The position numbers and the translations under genes were made by a program. The notes under the pieces were generated by a model. It was not told the origin of the DNA, made no database searches, and saw nothing but the letters and a program-made list of their open reading frames with translations. Source: Tetrastigma voinierianum (taxonomy: Eukaryota > Streptophyta > Magnoliopsida > Vitales > Vitaceae). From it: a stretch of 64,000 bases of DNA. Numbering within the stretch: position 1 is the first letter of the stretch; each line of letters begins with the position of its first letter. Below are positions 23,269 through 34,570 of the stretch, piece after piece. The DNA lies in NCBI GenBank assembly GCA_016808115.1, contig JAEQBH010001375.1:248001-312000 (forward strand), given 5' to 3'.

Positions 23269-26029
23269 TGTAATGACCCGCACCAAATAATACGAGTTTA
23301 AACACGTTTGACCAAGTTTGACTGTTTGGACTGTGCTCAATTTCAACACTTGATATGTGGACCAAAGTTAATTTTCTGGGCGATGAATAGTTTTCGTTTA
23401 CTAAGACACCATTTCGTAGGCCTTGGCCGACATGTTCATAGATCGTCGAACGTCCAAATCCGACTCTACTGATAAAAAGTTATAACCCGCACTAAACGAT
23501 TGTTTTAACAGTGTCCAAACTGTCTTCAAATTTTTACCCGAAAGCGACCCTAGGCCCTATATAAACATAACTTGTGATGCCAAAGGAAACCCTAGCCCCC
23601 AAAACACCTCTTGAGCTCCCAAAACCCTAGAAAAGTTCTCCAAATCAGGACCCTGAAGCTAGGTCATTCAACCATTGGCGGACGGGATTGGACAAAAGAG
23701 GAAGCACGGCCACCACCGCGGCCACACGTCGCCGCCTAGGGGTGCGCCACCGCTGATTTAAGTCGCCGTGAAATTTCACTACTAACCGACGCCGGACGCG
23801 CCGATCCGGCCGAGAAGACGACGGCGGCCGCCTGGCTTGTCACGGATTTTTCGATGCCAGCCACTTCAAGCCACCCCATAGCCTCTTTCTACCATTTCGG
23901 GACCCCGAACTCATCTACATGTCCCTCGCATTCTCACCGCTTGAGTTACGACGAAACAAAGTTACCGACGCGCTGGATCGAAGCCCGCCACCACAATGAC
24001 TATTGACCAAGGTAATGGTACTATGAGTTCCCCCGGTCTCGGCTTACTGGATATGTGGTTTGTAAATTTTGACGTCGCTTGGGTTAGTTTCTTCCATTTT
24101 TAGGTTGTTTCGTAATCACTGAGAAGCCTGGACTTAAATAGAGTACCAATTGGTCAAATTTGGAAATCAAGTTGTATTAGTGAAATTGGATGTTTTAGGA
24201 ATTATCGACGGACCACCTCGAGAAATCGCCCCGCAGTGAAAAGCCCCCACTTTAGGTATCGCCCATAAAGCACACTGCAATTGGACTTGTCTCGAGTCCA
24301 ATTTGGATGGTTTCATAGCCTAACAGCTATTCTAAGGCCTTCTTGGCATCCTGCCAAGCTGCTGGTCCCAGCTTATTGTAGCCTAAGTGGAGTTTTATCT
24401 ATATTACTGTGCACTCACGCCTGCCGGGAGACTCATCCCGGGCAGAGGAGCAGGGTGGATTGAGCGTCTATAGTCAGTGAGTGGTTTATATGCTTTTAAA
24501 TGATTTGGGATATTATGTCATATATCTATTATGATTTAATACTTTTTACATATATATTGTTTTGATCAGATGGTTAACAGATTCAAACATGATTTTCGTT
24601 TCATATAAAAGTCGTTATCATTTCATGAATTTTGTCAACATTTTATCTATTTGAAAGTTTTACTGCGGTTCATGGATAGCCTATGGTGTTCGGATATTTG
24701 GGTACATAGATTGAAGTTGTGAAACTATCTTGAAAAACTATTGTTTTAAAAAGGTGGATCGTGAGATTTCAGGATCGACTCTAATACTCGCATTGTCGGG
24801 AAAAGTACATGAGAAAGGAACTGCTATATTGGTTACTACGTGATGGCCGAGTTACCCGAGGTTTATTAGTTATTACGTGATGGTCGGGTTTACCCGAGGT
24901 TTATTAGAGGACACGCCACGGACAGTTCACTGGAGGTTTGTTAGTGCCACGCGGATGGCCGTGCTTACCCGAGGCTTGTTAGTGCCACGGATGGCCAAGT
25001 TTACCCGAGGTTTATTAGGTGCCACGCGGATGGCCAGCCATTTCCTGGGAGGTTTAATAGGTGCCACAGGATGGCCGCTTGCTTGGAGGTTTGTTAGTGC
25101 CACGTGATGGCCGGGTCTACTCGGAGGTTTGTTAGTTGCTACGTGATGGCCAGTCTACTGAGGTTTGTTAGTTGCCACGTGATGGCCGGCCCACCGAGGT
25201 TTGTTAGTTGCCACGTGATGGCCACAGTGTAATCAGCGTTCATTAGTTGTCACAGGTGTCGTGGAGGCCCGCTTACCGACTCCGCTTATGATGGGTAATG
25301 CGGTATGAACGTTGTTGGTTTTTCTAAATATGGTATAACTATTTTAATACTCATGGTTTTGATGCACTTCATGGTTATTTTATTACATGACGATTATACA
25401 TGCTTTATGCTTAGCTTTATGTTGTGCATAGTTCGTGCTATGGTTTCAAATCCTCAGGTCGCTAAATCGTTGAGTATGACGGTATATATCGACTTGGGGT
25501 AAAGTTGGGTTTTGTGAAATGTTTCTAAACGGGGAACTTTAACAAAGAGTGAACGGAAGGTTTGAGTGAAGAAATCTTTGAAAATAAAAAAATGCTATTT
25601 TCCTTATAAACTATGCCACTCACTGAGATTTATTATCTCACGTTTTGTTTTAAATCTGTTCCCTAGTCCGCATAGCTTCGTAGGCCTATTTCATACCGGA
25701 TTCAACACCACCTTCCGCCGCAGCTTGCCGTACTTATCAGATATGTCTGGTTGTTGTTTATTGAACGTATTCATATCTATTTGTACCTCTAAATTCACAA
25801 ATACTCTTAGAACGCTCTGATATTCGTATTGAACTTTTATGAGACCTCATTTATATTTGTTGCGGGTTTATATATATATATATATATATGTATAATTGGG
25901 TATTAAATTAATACATGGTGTTACTCCCTTCTATAGTAGGTCCCACCGTATCTTCCCTGTGTGATTATACAAAGGGAACTTCACTAGGCGGACCACCCGA
26001 AACTGGAGGGTATCCGGTCGGGTCTGTCA
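23269..26029 (+). mobile_element. Solo LTR S1 inserted between G1 protease and RT
   Basis: This 2761-bp segment starts TGTAATGACCCGC and ends GGGTCTGTCA, with no internal retrotransposon domain. Protease codons end just before it and the RT linker SLSDIPIVSDYPDVF starts just after. A TATATAAAC box lies at about 23558-23566, followed by a GC-rich stretch (23680-23830) and a minisatellite. Left GGCAG and right GAGCC do not match as target duplications, so ends may be off by a few bases. The small plus frames near 24877, 25305 and 25566 are within the LTR and not genes. Confidence 0.8.
24780..25265 (+). repeat. Minisatellite of about 35-38 bp units with CACGTG cores
   Basis: About eleven imperfect units occur, each of the form GCCACGTGATGGCC followed by CCGAGGTTTGTTAGT. 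Later units (25090-25230) are the most alike. Most units keep a CACGTG or CACGCG core. The array lies about 1.2 kb downstream of the TATA box, so within the transcribed part of the solo LTR. Confidence 0.85.
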
Positions 26030-26900
26030 GAGCCTAGCTTATCAGACATCCCTATAGTTAGTGATTATCCGGACGTGTTTTCGGAGGAGTTTCCAGGATT
26101 GCCTCCACAAAGAGAGATTGAGTTTGGTAACGACAAGAAATCAGTGGTGCCACTCCACACCGTATCGAATGGCTTTGGTGGAGTTAAAAGAATTGAAGCT
26201 TCAGTTGCAAGAATTGTTAGAGAAAGGATTTATTCGTTTGAGTATATCACCATGGGGAGCTCCAATGCTCTTTGTTAAAAAGACAGATGGTATTCTTCGG
26301 TTGTGTGTTGATTATAGGCAACTGAACAAAATGACAGTGAAGAACAAATATCCGTTACTCCAGATTACACGGCACCCGACCAATTGAAAGGTGCAAGTGT
26401 CTTTTCAAAGATCGACTCAGATCCGGCATCACCTAAGGATTAAGGATGCAGATGTGCATAAGATGGCGTTTTGAACGCGATATGGACAATATGAGTTCCT
26501 TGTTATGCCGTTTAGGTTGATAAATGCTCTAGCGGCTTTCATGGACTTAATGAATCGTGTTTTTCGATCGTATTTAGATTGGTTTTTCGTGGTGTTTATT
26601 GATGACATCCTCGTATTCAAAGGATAGGAAGATCATACACACCTTCGTAGTTAGAAACCTTTGAGAAAGGAACAATATATGCAACCGAAAATGTGAATTT
26701 CGTTGAGATAAGTGTCCTTTCTGGACACATTATATCAGAAGAAGGAATTAGAGTGGATCCAAAGAAGATAGAGGTGATTATTGAATGGAAACCAACGAGA
26801 AATGTCACGGAAGTGCGTAGTTTCTTGGGATTAGCAGGTAACTATAGAAGGTTCGTTATGGTTTTCATGACTACTACTCGATGATAAGATTACAGAAGAA
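26030..26900 (+). pseudogene. rt: G1 reverse transcriptase remnant
   Basis: Readable pieces in order are SLSDIPIVSDYPDVFSEEF, PGLPPQREIEFG, RMALVELKELKLQLQELLEK, SPWGAPMLFVKKTDGILRL, CVDYRQLNKMTVKNKYPLL, RYGQYEFLVMPFRLINA, VVFIDDILVF (26586-26615) and VRSFLGLAGNYRRFV. The FIDD catalytic motif is intact. Frameshifts near 26140 and 26375, and a stop after KG at 26624, kill the frame. RT would copy the element RNA into DNA. Confidence 0.9.
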
Positions 26901-26979
26901 TGTGAGATTTGAGGGAGTGAAAGTGTCAAGCTATTTTTGAAAAGTTGAAAGCATTCTTAACCGAGGCACCGATTCTTAC

Positions 26980-27355
26980 TCAACCGACCTACGGTAAAGA
27001 ATACGTGATTTTTAGTGATGCTTCATTAAATGGACTTGGATGTGTCCTTATGTAAGAGGGTAAAGTGGTAGCTTACGCTTCAAGGCAGGTGAAGCCGCAT
27101 GAAAAGAACTACCCTATGCATGATTTGGAATTGGCCACCATTGTGTTCGCATTGAAAATATGGAGGCACTATCTTTATGGAGAAAAGTGTTTCATCTACA
27201 CCGATCACAAAAGTCTTAAGTATTTGCCCTTGCAAAGAGAGCTTAACTTGAGACAACGTAGATGGATGAAATTGATTGAGGATTATGATTGTGTGATCGA
27301 TTATCATCCCGGGAAGGCCAATGTAGTAGCAGATGCTCTGAGTAGAAAGTCATGA
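26980..27355 (+). pseudogene. rh: G1 RNase H domain
   Basis: The frame 27065-27355 is open for 96 codons: MVAYASRQVKPHEKNYPMHD, LELATIVFALKIWRHYLYG, CFIYTDHKSLKYLPLQREL and HPGKANVVADALSRKS. The first strand with SDASLNGLG (about 27015-27040) is upstream, separated by a stop at about 27053. This is the best preserved domain of G1. Confidence 0.9.
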
Positions 27356-27559
27356 TACCTTTCGAGCATTGAATGCCATTTGTCATTATCGTAATTACTG
27401 CAATAGTGGTAGAATTGATAGCAAAACCGGATTTGTTAAATCAAGTTCTCGAGGCCTAAAAGAATGATGAGAAAATTATAGCAATTGTAATCAGAATAGA
27501 GTGTGAAAGAAACCGAAGCCATGCAAAGAGGATGGATTCAGACTATCGAGATCGGGTTT

Positions 27560-28835
27560 GTGTACCCAATGATGATGAATTGAAGATCCATTCTTGGAAG
27601 AGGCACATAGCGGATTCTTTATGCACCCCGGGTAGCATAAAGATGTATCAGACGAAGATCACATAATGAAGGATCCTAATGAAAAGAGATGTTTCGGAAT
27701 TTGTGACCAAGTGTATGGTGTGTCAGAAAGTGAAAGCTAAACATCAAGTTCCTTTGGATTGTTACAGCCTATCTGGATACCCGAATGGAAATGGGACCGA
27801 ATCACAATGGATTTTGTGGTCGGGTTACCATTGACAAGAAGGAAGCATGATTGACAAAGTCAGCTCACTTCCTACCTGTAGGAACCAACTATGCACTTAA
27901 TAAGCTGATAGAGCTTTACATAAGGGAAATAGTTCGGTTACATGGGATTCCAATATCGATCATTTCAGATAGAGATCCGAGGTTTACCTTGAGATTTAGG
28001 GGAAAATTGCACTCGACTTTAGGCACTTGGCTTAATTTCAGCACAATGTTCCACCCGTAGACGGATGGACAAACAGAAAGAGTGATCCAAGTATTGGAAG
28101 ATATGCTGAGAAGTTGTGTGATCGACTATGAGGGTAGTTGATGACACATTCCCAGTTGAATTTAGGTATCAACAATAGCTTCCAATGAGTATTGGAATGG
28201 CGCCTTATGAGGCTCTCTCTGAAAGAAAATGCAGAACACCATTGTGTTGGACTAAATTAAGTGAGAAGAAGATAATTGGCCCCAATTTGATTTAAGAAAT
28301 TGAGGACAAAGTGAAAATGATTAGAGAAAGATTGAAAGTGGCCACGGATAGACAAAAATCCTACGCCGACATGAGAAGAAAAGATATTCGATATGAGATT
28401 AGCAAAAAAGTGTTTTTGAAAGTATAGCCTTGGAATAAGGTAATGAGGTTTAGGAAAAAGGGCAAGTTGAGCCTTAGGTTCATTGGGCCATATGAAGTGA
28501 TTGAGAAAGTGGGTCTAGTAGCATACAAATTAGCCTTACCTCAAGAGTTGGAAAAGATCCATAATGTTTTCCATTGTTCAATGCTAAGGAGGTACAGGTC
28601 AAACCCATCACATGCAGTCTCTTCAGAGACAATTGAGCTTAGACCGGATTTGACGTACGAAGAAAAGCCTGTAGAGACATGGCTCGAGAAGTCAAAGAAT
28701 TGTGGAACAAGTGAATTCCATTAGTTAAAGTGTTGTGGAGAAACCACAAGACCGAGGAAGCCATATGGGAAAGCAAAGAAGTTATGCGACAACAATACCC
28801 TTAACTGTTCAATGAAGGTAATTTCCAGGATGAAA
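27560..28835 (+). pseudogene. int: G1 integrase remnant
   Basis: The order is a zinc-binding end (KMYQTK, KRDVSEFVTKCMVCQKVKAK, 27640-27735), MDFVVGLPLT (about 27808-27835, first catalytic aspartate kept), a deletion before LTKSAHFLPVG, GIPISIISDRDPRF (second aspartate, about 27945-27985), TDGQTERVIQVLEDMLR (catalytic glutamate, about 28060-28105), then EKIHNVFHCSMLRRY (28550-28595) and LTYEEKPVETWL. The last codons end FQDEILLRGEL before the polypurine tract. Several stops remain. The C-terminal part has the chromodomain-like layout of Tekay/Del elements, called with less certainty. Confidence 0.85.
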
Positions 28836-28842
28836 TTCTTTT

Positions 28843-28853
28843 GAGGGGAGAGT
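28843..28853 (+). other. Polypurine tract of G1
   Basis: GAGGGGAGAGT directly precedes the 3' LTR start TGTAACGCC at 28854. Confidence 0.8.
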
Positions 28854-29095
28854 TGTAACGCCTTGAAAATACCCTAACAGTTTTATAACATTTTCAGGGT
28901 GTAAAGTAAATTAAATTATATTTTAATGCTAAACGGCAAAAGAAAATTGGATAAAAACCTAAATTTTACAGAGCCAAATAAATTTGGTAAAAATGTCAAA
29001 TGAGGACCTAAGGGTCATAAATGAGAAGTGTAAATGTTAGAATGAAAATGAAATGAAATGAAAATGAAAGTGAAATGAAGAGTTAAAATGGGAAA

Positions 29096-31633
29096 TGTAA
29101 ACCCCGTGAAAATTTTAAATTTAAAATTTTCAGATAAAAAGGGGGTAAAACGGTAATTTATCGAAATGTTCTGGAGAAAAGTTGAGATTTTTCTAGATCT
29201 CGGATGACAAAACGGATTGCACCGTTGGAGTCGTTTCGTGAAAATTAGCTACCTAGTCGAATTTCGTTGAATTCCAAGATAGTCGGAATTTCACGTATTT
29301 CGAGGAAACGCATGTTGGGCGACACATGGCGAGCCATGTGGATGACACATGGCGAACCATGTGGTGACACATGGAAAGCCAGTGTGGTGACACATGGCAA
29401 GATAGAGTGACACATGGCAAGCCATGTGAGGACATGGCAAGCCATGTGTACAATGCATGGCAAAGGCATGCATGTGTGACACATGGCATGCCATGTGTCA
29501 ACATGCATGGCTCTTTGCCATGCCTATATAAGGGGCTCACATGGGCTGTTGGTAGAGGCAAGGGAGAGCTCAAGATCAGTCTGTGGGAGCAGCAAGGAGA
29601 AGAGGAAGGGAGGGAAGGAGGAGGAGGAAAGGAAAGGAGGAAGGGAGGAAAGGAAAGGAGAAAGGAAAGAAGAAAAGAGAAGAAGAAAAGAGAGGAAGAG
29701 AGGAAAAAGAAAGAGGAAGAGGAAGGAGTGTTGCGCAGTGAGCAGCCCCGGACGGCAAAGAACCTAGAACTGCGCTGCAAGAGGTAGGTTTCCTCCTACA
29801 CTGGTTATTTTACGCCTAGGGGCCGTGTAATGGCCTACGAGTTTCGTCCGGTTTTCTGGGCGAATTTGTATGTTGTGTGGTTTGTTTGTGATTGTGTGAT
29901 GGTCAAAGACCAGTTTTACGGAGTTTCGGGACTGTTCGAAACCGAACACCGTGGTTCTCGGGATGGCAAAATCTCGAGCGTATCGGCAAATCCGGTGTGC
30001 CCAAATTTCCGCACATCCTCGTGGAATCGGCCGCTGCCAACTTTGGACGGCTATAACTTTTTCGGCCCAAACTCCGACGGCGCTGCTCTGACTCTACGGA
30101 AAGCTCGCTGCTTCCAGAATTTATTGGGCCAAAGTTCCCAGCCAAAAATGTAGGCTGAACATTGGGCTGATCACGGACAAGCATGAATGGTCCGTTTCCG
30201 GGTTTTAACTTCGCTTAACCGGTTTGTAACCGAAATGCTTGGGACTGCATATGGCATGAGCAGGGAATTGTGTGTTGGATGTTTTGTGTGGTATTTACAA
30301 AAACTGGACTTTCTGGACTAAGTCCAGATTATTTCCGAGGCCAAGCATGGCCGGGAATGACTAATGTGTGTTATTGCCATAAATTCAATGACACACTGAA
30401 AATGTGAAATTATGTGATATATGTGTGATAAAGATGGAAATAATTATATGCATTGGGCCAAAGGATCGACATACTATGTCTCGGCCCAAGAATATGAATT
30501 ATGGCATTAGTTGCCTAAGTAATGGTTGTAATTATTTTAATGGATGCTTATGTGATGTACTGATTTAAAATGTGGAATATTAACATGACTGCATGTATGT
30601 TAAATATATGAAATGTTGTGTGCATTAGACATGAGTGTTCATAATACACATAGTGTACGGCAGAATGTCCATGTAGAGGTCTTCATACATCATCACTGGT
30701 TTGAGTATAGTGGCACAAATTGCATCGCGATTGGTGTGCGGTAACACCACATTACATGAGAGTGTGTACATGGTATCGACGGCAAATCAAGGCTTGGATG
30801 TTGAATCGTGTGGGCTTGGGAATGGGACGAAGTCCAATTGAGTTCCACAATGTTAAACGAAAATGGAAAATGAAATGTGCTCAATGAGCAAGTAAGGATA
30901 GATACCCTCGTGAAAAAAGTTCAAAACTTGGTTAGATGCAACAGATTCAATTCTGAAAGCCCAAAAAATGTCGGAGGGTGTAAGAGACCCGCGATGAGAC
31001 CCCGAAAAGTTCTGTTGCCCAAAAAGACACGAAACGATTAAATAAATATCACATAGACTATGGGTTGTGAGATGGGAGTCGAGATTGACTCAGTATTGAT
31101 TTCCCATTGGCACTTGCATTGGGTGGTGGGTCGAAGGTTGACCTAGTACATGGGGCGTAGAGGTCGCCTCATACATGCATGTAGTTTTTTTCCATGATAA
31201 TACAACATATGAACGGATTGGTTGTCAGTTTGACTATGAAGTGATCATTTGCATGTGCACCTAGGGGCGGAGAGTCTTTGTAGGATTTATCTCACCGGGC
31301 GCAACTACCCTGTCGTGGGACTCCCTTTCAAGTACAGACAGGGTACAGTGCACGACGCTCCCAGAGGCCGGATAATGAAGCACATCTAATCGTGGCCTTG
31401 ATTATTGTTTTATGATATATTATAACGACTTAGTTTACTATATGTTTTGTATTAGGAGTGATGTAATAACTCTTAGATCTATAGAAATTTATGGTCTTGT
31501 AACCATATGGACGAGTATGGATGATGGGCCCTATTAAGTCATTTTACTCATGTATGAGTCTCATGATATGAGACACACAGGTTTCCGCAGGTTGGTGGTG
31601 GTCAACGGGACCCCCGGGTTTTGGGGTGTCATA
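29096..31633 (+). mobile_element. Solo LTR S2 with GGAAA target duplication
   Basis: A 2538-bp segment starts TGTAAACCCC and ends GGGGTGTCATA, flanked by GGAAA at 29091-29095 and 31634-31638. The last bases differ from the usual GTGTTACA by two transitions. There is no retroviral domain inside. The purine-rich frames at 29371-29787 (GGAAGG and AAGAGG runs) are low-complexity leader and not a gene. A related copy lies inverted at 52516-54748. Confidence 0.85.
29321..29533 (+). promoter_or_regulatory. Palindrome array and TATA box of S2
   Basis: About eight dyads of the form CACATGGC-NN-GCCATGTG fill 29321-29515. The unit at 29323-29340 is perfect around a GA centre. The unit at 29477-29500 is a perfect 24-nt palindrome with half-site TGACACATGGCA. 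The TATA box TATATAAGG follows at 29525-29533. The array is in the U3 promoter position; a role as a binding-site cluster is inferred. Confidence 0.8.
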
Positions 31634-34317
31634 GGAAAAATGGGAAAAGAGGAATTTATGTGCAAGCCAAACAAGGCCTTATGAAGACTTAAGGCTTAAG
31701 ACCAAATTTGGTCTTGTAAATGTCATTTCTCACATTTGATAAAAAGGGAAAGAGGAGAAAGGCTAGACACATTCCTGCTGAGAGAAGAAGAGAGGGACGG
31801 TGATTTCCCTTCTCTAAGTTATCAAGGGACAAGTCGATCAAGCAGAAGAAGAACAAAGGAAAGAGAATCAAGATTTAAGGTATGAAAAACTAAACCCTAA
31901 CCCCCTTTCTACTTGTGTTTGGGTTTAATAAAACCCCAAATGTGGTATAAAAGTGTTTTGAAAGATTGCAGTTTGTTTTAGGGTTGTATTGGGTAAGATT
32001 TCATGGTGTATGGTGGTTTGGATTGTTGTTGATGAATTTTTGTATAAAGGAAATGATGAAGTTTCAAAGGAGTTGTTGTAAATTTTTTTCAAAACCCCTG
32101 TTTTTGTTTTGCCTATAAGATAAGTTATAATCATCCAACCTCAGTGATTTCAATTGTTAAAGAACCATAAGATCTACAGCTACAAATTTATAGAAGGAAT
32201 TAGGAGCAAATTGTAGCTCTAAGGCTCCCGAATATGGGCTTAAAGGTGAGTTTTGGGTAGTTGACGTATGCTCTGTTTTGGGTGTAGTTGTGGTGTTTTG
32301 GCCGTAGTTGAGTTTCACTCATCCAAATCGAGTGGATTCAAAATTTTGCAAACTATACTTCTAGGGGAATAATTTACTTGAAGGAAGTGTATGCAATTTG
32401 TGTCTAAAGTTCCTAGAAATCTAATTGAAATTGAGATAAGAACAACTGACATGCTTTGCAACCAGAGTAACTGGATGTAAAATGCAATAACTTCAGTTTC
32501 AGTGATCCAAATTGGATGATTACAATTGGAGAAGAAACCTTATAACCATAGATTCAAATTATTAGAAGGAATCATTACCAATATATGGAGTTAAGACCCC
32601 TAAAATCGAGAATAACAATAGGTAACCGAGTGAGCTGGGCATACCGACTGGGCTTGTCATTAAAAATGACGTAACTGAGCTTCTGGGTGATCCAAATGAG
32701 ATGATTCCAATTCCTACTGAAAATAGACTCATAGAGATATTATTTTCTTAAAATAAGCATAAGAAAAATATGGCTCATGTGTCCCCAGAAAATTTTTCAA
32801 GTGAAGATGTATTGGGTAGACATCAACCCTAACACAAAATCCTAGAATGCACAACTGATTTTTTTCTTGGCCGTTTCTTGATAGTGACATACTTTTGTGA
32901 TGGATTAGGGGTTAAGTGAAGATTTGAGGAAGCTTAACCCAAGAAGGGGATTCCGAGGATAGGAATGGAAGAGCAACAACCTTTATGGGTTTGTTCTTCA
33001 CACTTCCTTCCTTGTTTCGGTTTTGTGTTTTGTTTGACAAAATAAATCTAAAAGATTTTATATGAATATGTATGTGTGCTCCGTTTGAGCCATAAATGAA
33101 TTGGTTTGTTCTCCACTTTCTCTATCTATTTCTAAAATATTTGAAGGATTATGAAATAAGTGGGATTTATTGAATGAATTGGGATAAATTGTATATTGAT
33201 TTGTTTTAAATAGATTTTGATACAACTCCATTGTGAAATGAATTGCATATGAAAAATTGCATGAGTATTGGAAACCAAGTATTTGGATATAAATGTATAT
33301 ACACTATTGTAAATTGCTATGCATGATTTGAGCACCCTTAATAGAATGTTAACCGTTAAATTTGAGTTAAGGATAGATTAGTATACCAATAAGGGTCAAA
33401 TGAGTAGTACTACGTCGAATGTAATGATGTGTCACTCCGATCCATAGCCCAGTGGGACAGTATCGGTAGTATTCAGGAAATGATTTTTAATAACCAATCA
33501 GTAGCCCAACGAGACCGTACTGTGTTATAAAACCTTTTTTATACCGACCTGTAGCCCAGCGGGACCGTGCCGATGATTCGTTATCCTATGCACCGAAAGC
33601 ATAAGTTAAATTCACTTAAGGGAAAAATGAAAAGAAAATTGTGAAATGCATTATTTGTGTTTGAATGATTTATTGCATATGAAACTGCATGATTGAAATG
33701 ACCAATCAATTGTAATTTGAATGTATACGAAATGAAAATATACATATATGTATTGTACCCTATTGGTCATTGAAAAAAATTATACAAAGGCATCAATTTA
33801 GAAAAAATGCATGATTTACTTAAACTGAAATGAAGAGAGAATTGTATAGAACCACTAGACATGAAAATGCTCAGCGCGTTGTTTTATCATCACGCAGCTA
33901 CTGAGTGAACATGTATGAAGGAAAAGACCGCCGCGATTCAGAGTCAACGTCAAGGCCTCATGGAGTGAAGTAAAGCTCCGACCTTGCAATCATGAAATGT
34001 ATTTGATAATTTTTGTACAAACTCTTGATTTGCTTTTTAAATATTTTGTATTGAAAATGACTTATATTGCCGTAATGTATACAGGTAAATGGACCAAATG
34101 GGCATGGCCAAGTTATATTTAATGGAAATGTGTTTTGAAAAAATGATGGGCCCCTTTAAGTTGAATTAGTATATACAAATATATTTTCATAAAGATAAAT
34201 ATCCTTTACAAAATGAGCATTGGAAATGTGTTTTACTGACAAAAGAAAAAGGAATTGGACTCGAAAAGAGGACCGCATCCCAGATCTGGTTCGGCCTCCC
34301 GGTTAGGTCGAGATGCA

Positions 34318-34570
34318 GGTGGCGTGGCGAGTCTGGTCAAAACCTAAGCTAAGGCGAAAAATAGGAAGGTTTTTGAAGCCCTCATGAGGTGCAGCAACCT
34401 CATTACTTTATTTCTAAAATCTAAAAATGAGTATTTATAGTCCTAGGGTGAAATGAGCTTGAAAACATGCCAAAACAGTAATTTTCGGGGCTTTCTGGTC
34501 TGCCCCAGCATCAAAGTTACGACATCGGACTACAATGTAGTGACATCAGACTGCAATGTTGCGACATTAT
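34318..34570 (-). mobile_element. LTR C, segment 3 of 4, with TATA box and array start
   Basis: This continues LTR C after G1. On the - strand CTATAAATAC (34431-34440) is the probable TATA box. Upstream of it in element sense lie worn dyads (ACATCGGAC, TAGTGACATCAGAC, TTGCGACATT, 34510-34568) related to the TGTCGCGACA arrays of A and D. The segment is cut inside the array by solo LTR S3. Confidence 0.6.

Larger units (their letters stand above)
19858..34317 (+). mobile_element. Gypsy element G1, gag-less, with two nested solo LTRs
   Basis: LTRs at 19858-22777 and 28854-34317 flank protease-RT-RNase H-integrase on the + strand. Removing the two nested solo LTRs (23269-26029 and 29096-31633) leaves about 9.2 kb. 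The primer site, polypurine tract and FIDD active site survive, but gag and half the protease are missing. LTR starts read TGTAAYGYY. The flanks ATTAA (left) and GGTGG (right) do not match, so its target duplication is lost or the right end is misplaced by some bases. Domains fit the Tekay/Del chromovirus branch. Confidence 0.85.
28854..34317 (+). mobile_element. 3' LTR of G1, split by solo LTR S2
   Basis: The LTR consists of 28854-29095 and 31639-34317, together about 2.92 kb and the same length as the 5' LTR. The join reads through a block (AAAATGGGAAA) that is continuous in the 5' LTR at about 20095-20115. The end near GGTCGAGATGCA is aligned to the solo copy ending near 59119. No genes lie inside. 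Confidence 0.85.

Noticed and set aside
23680..23830. GC-rich island as a host gene promoter
   Set aside because: It lies between the TATA box and minisatellite of solo LTR S1, where GC-rich leader sequence is usual for this type, and no exon follows.
24780..25265. CRISPR-like array
   Set aside because: Units are directly adjacent and all parts vary alike; there are no unique spacers, and the DNA is plant retrotransposon.
29371..29787. Long open frames on both strands (up to 175 codons) over a purine-rich stretch
   Set aside because: They read as Glu/Lys/Arg runs or Ser/Phe/Leu runs from GGAAGG and AAGAGA repetition inside a solo LTR. The inverted copy at 54300-54420 shows the same low-complexity tract without conserved codons.
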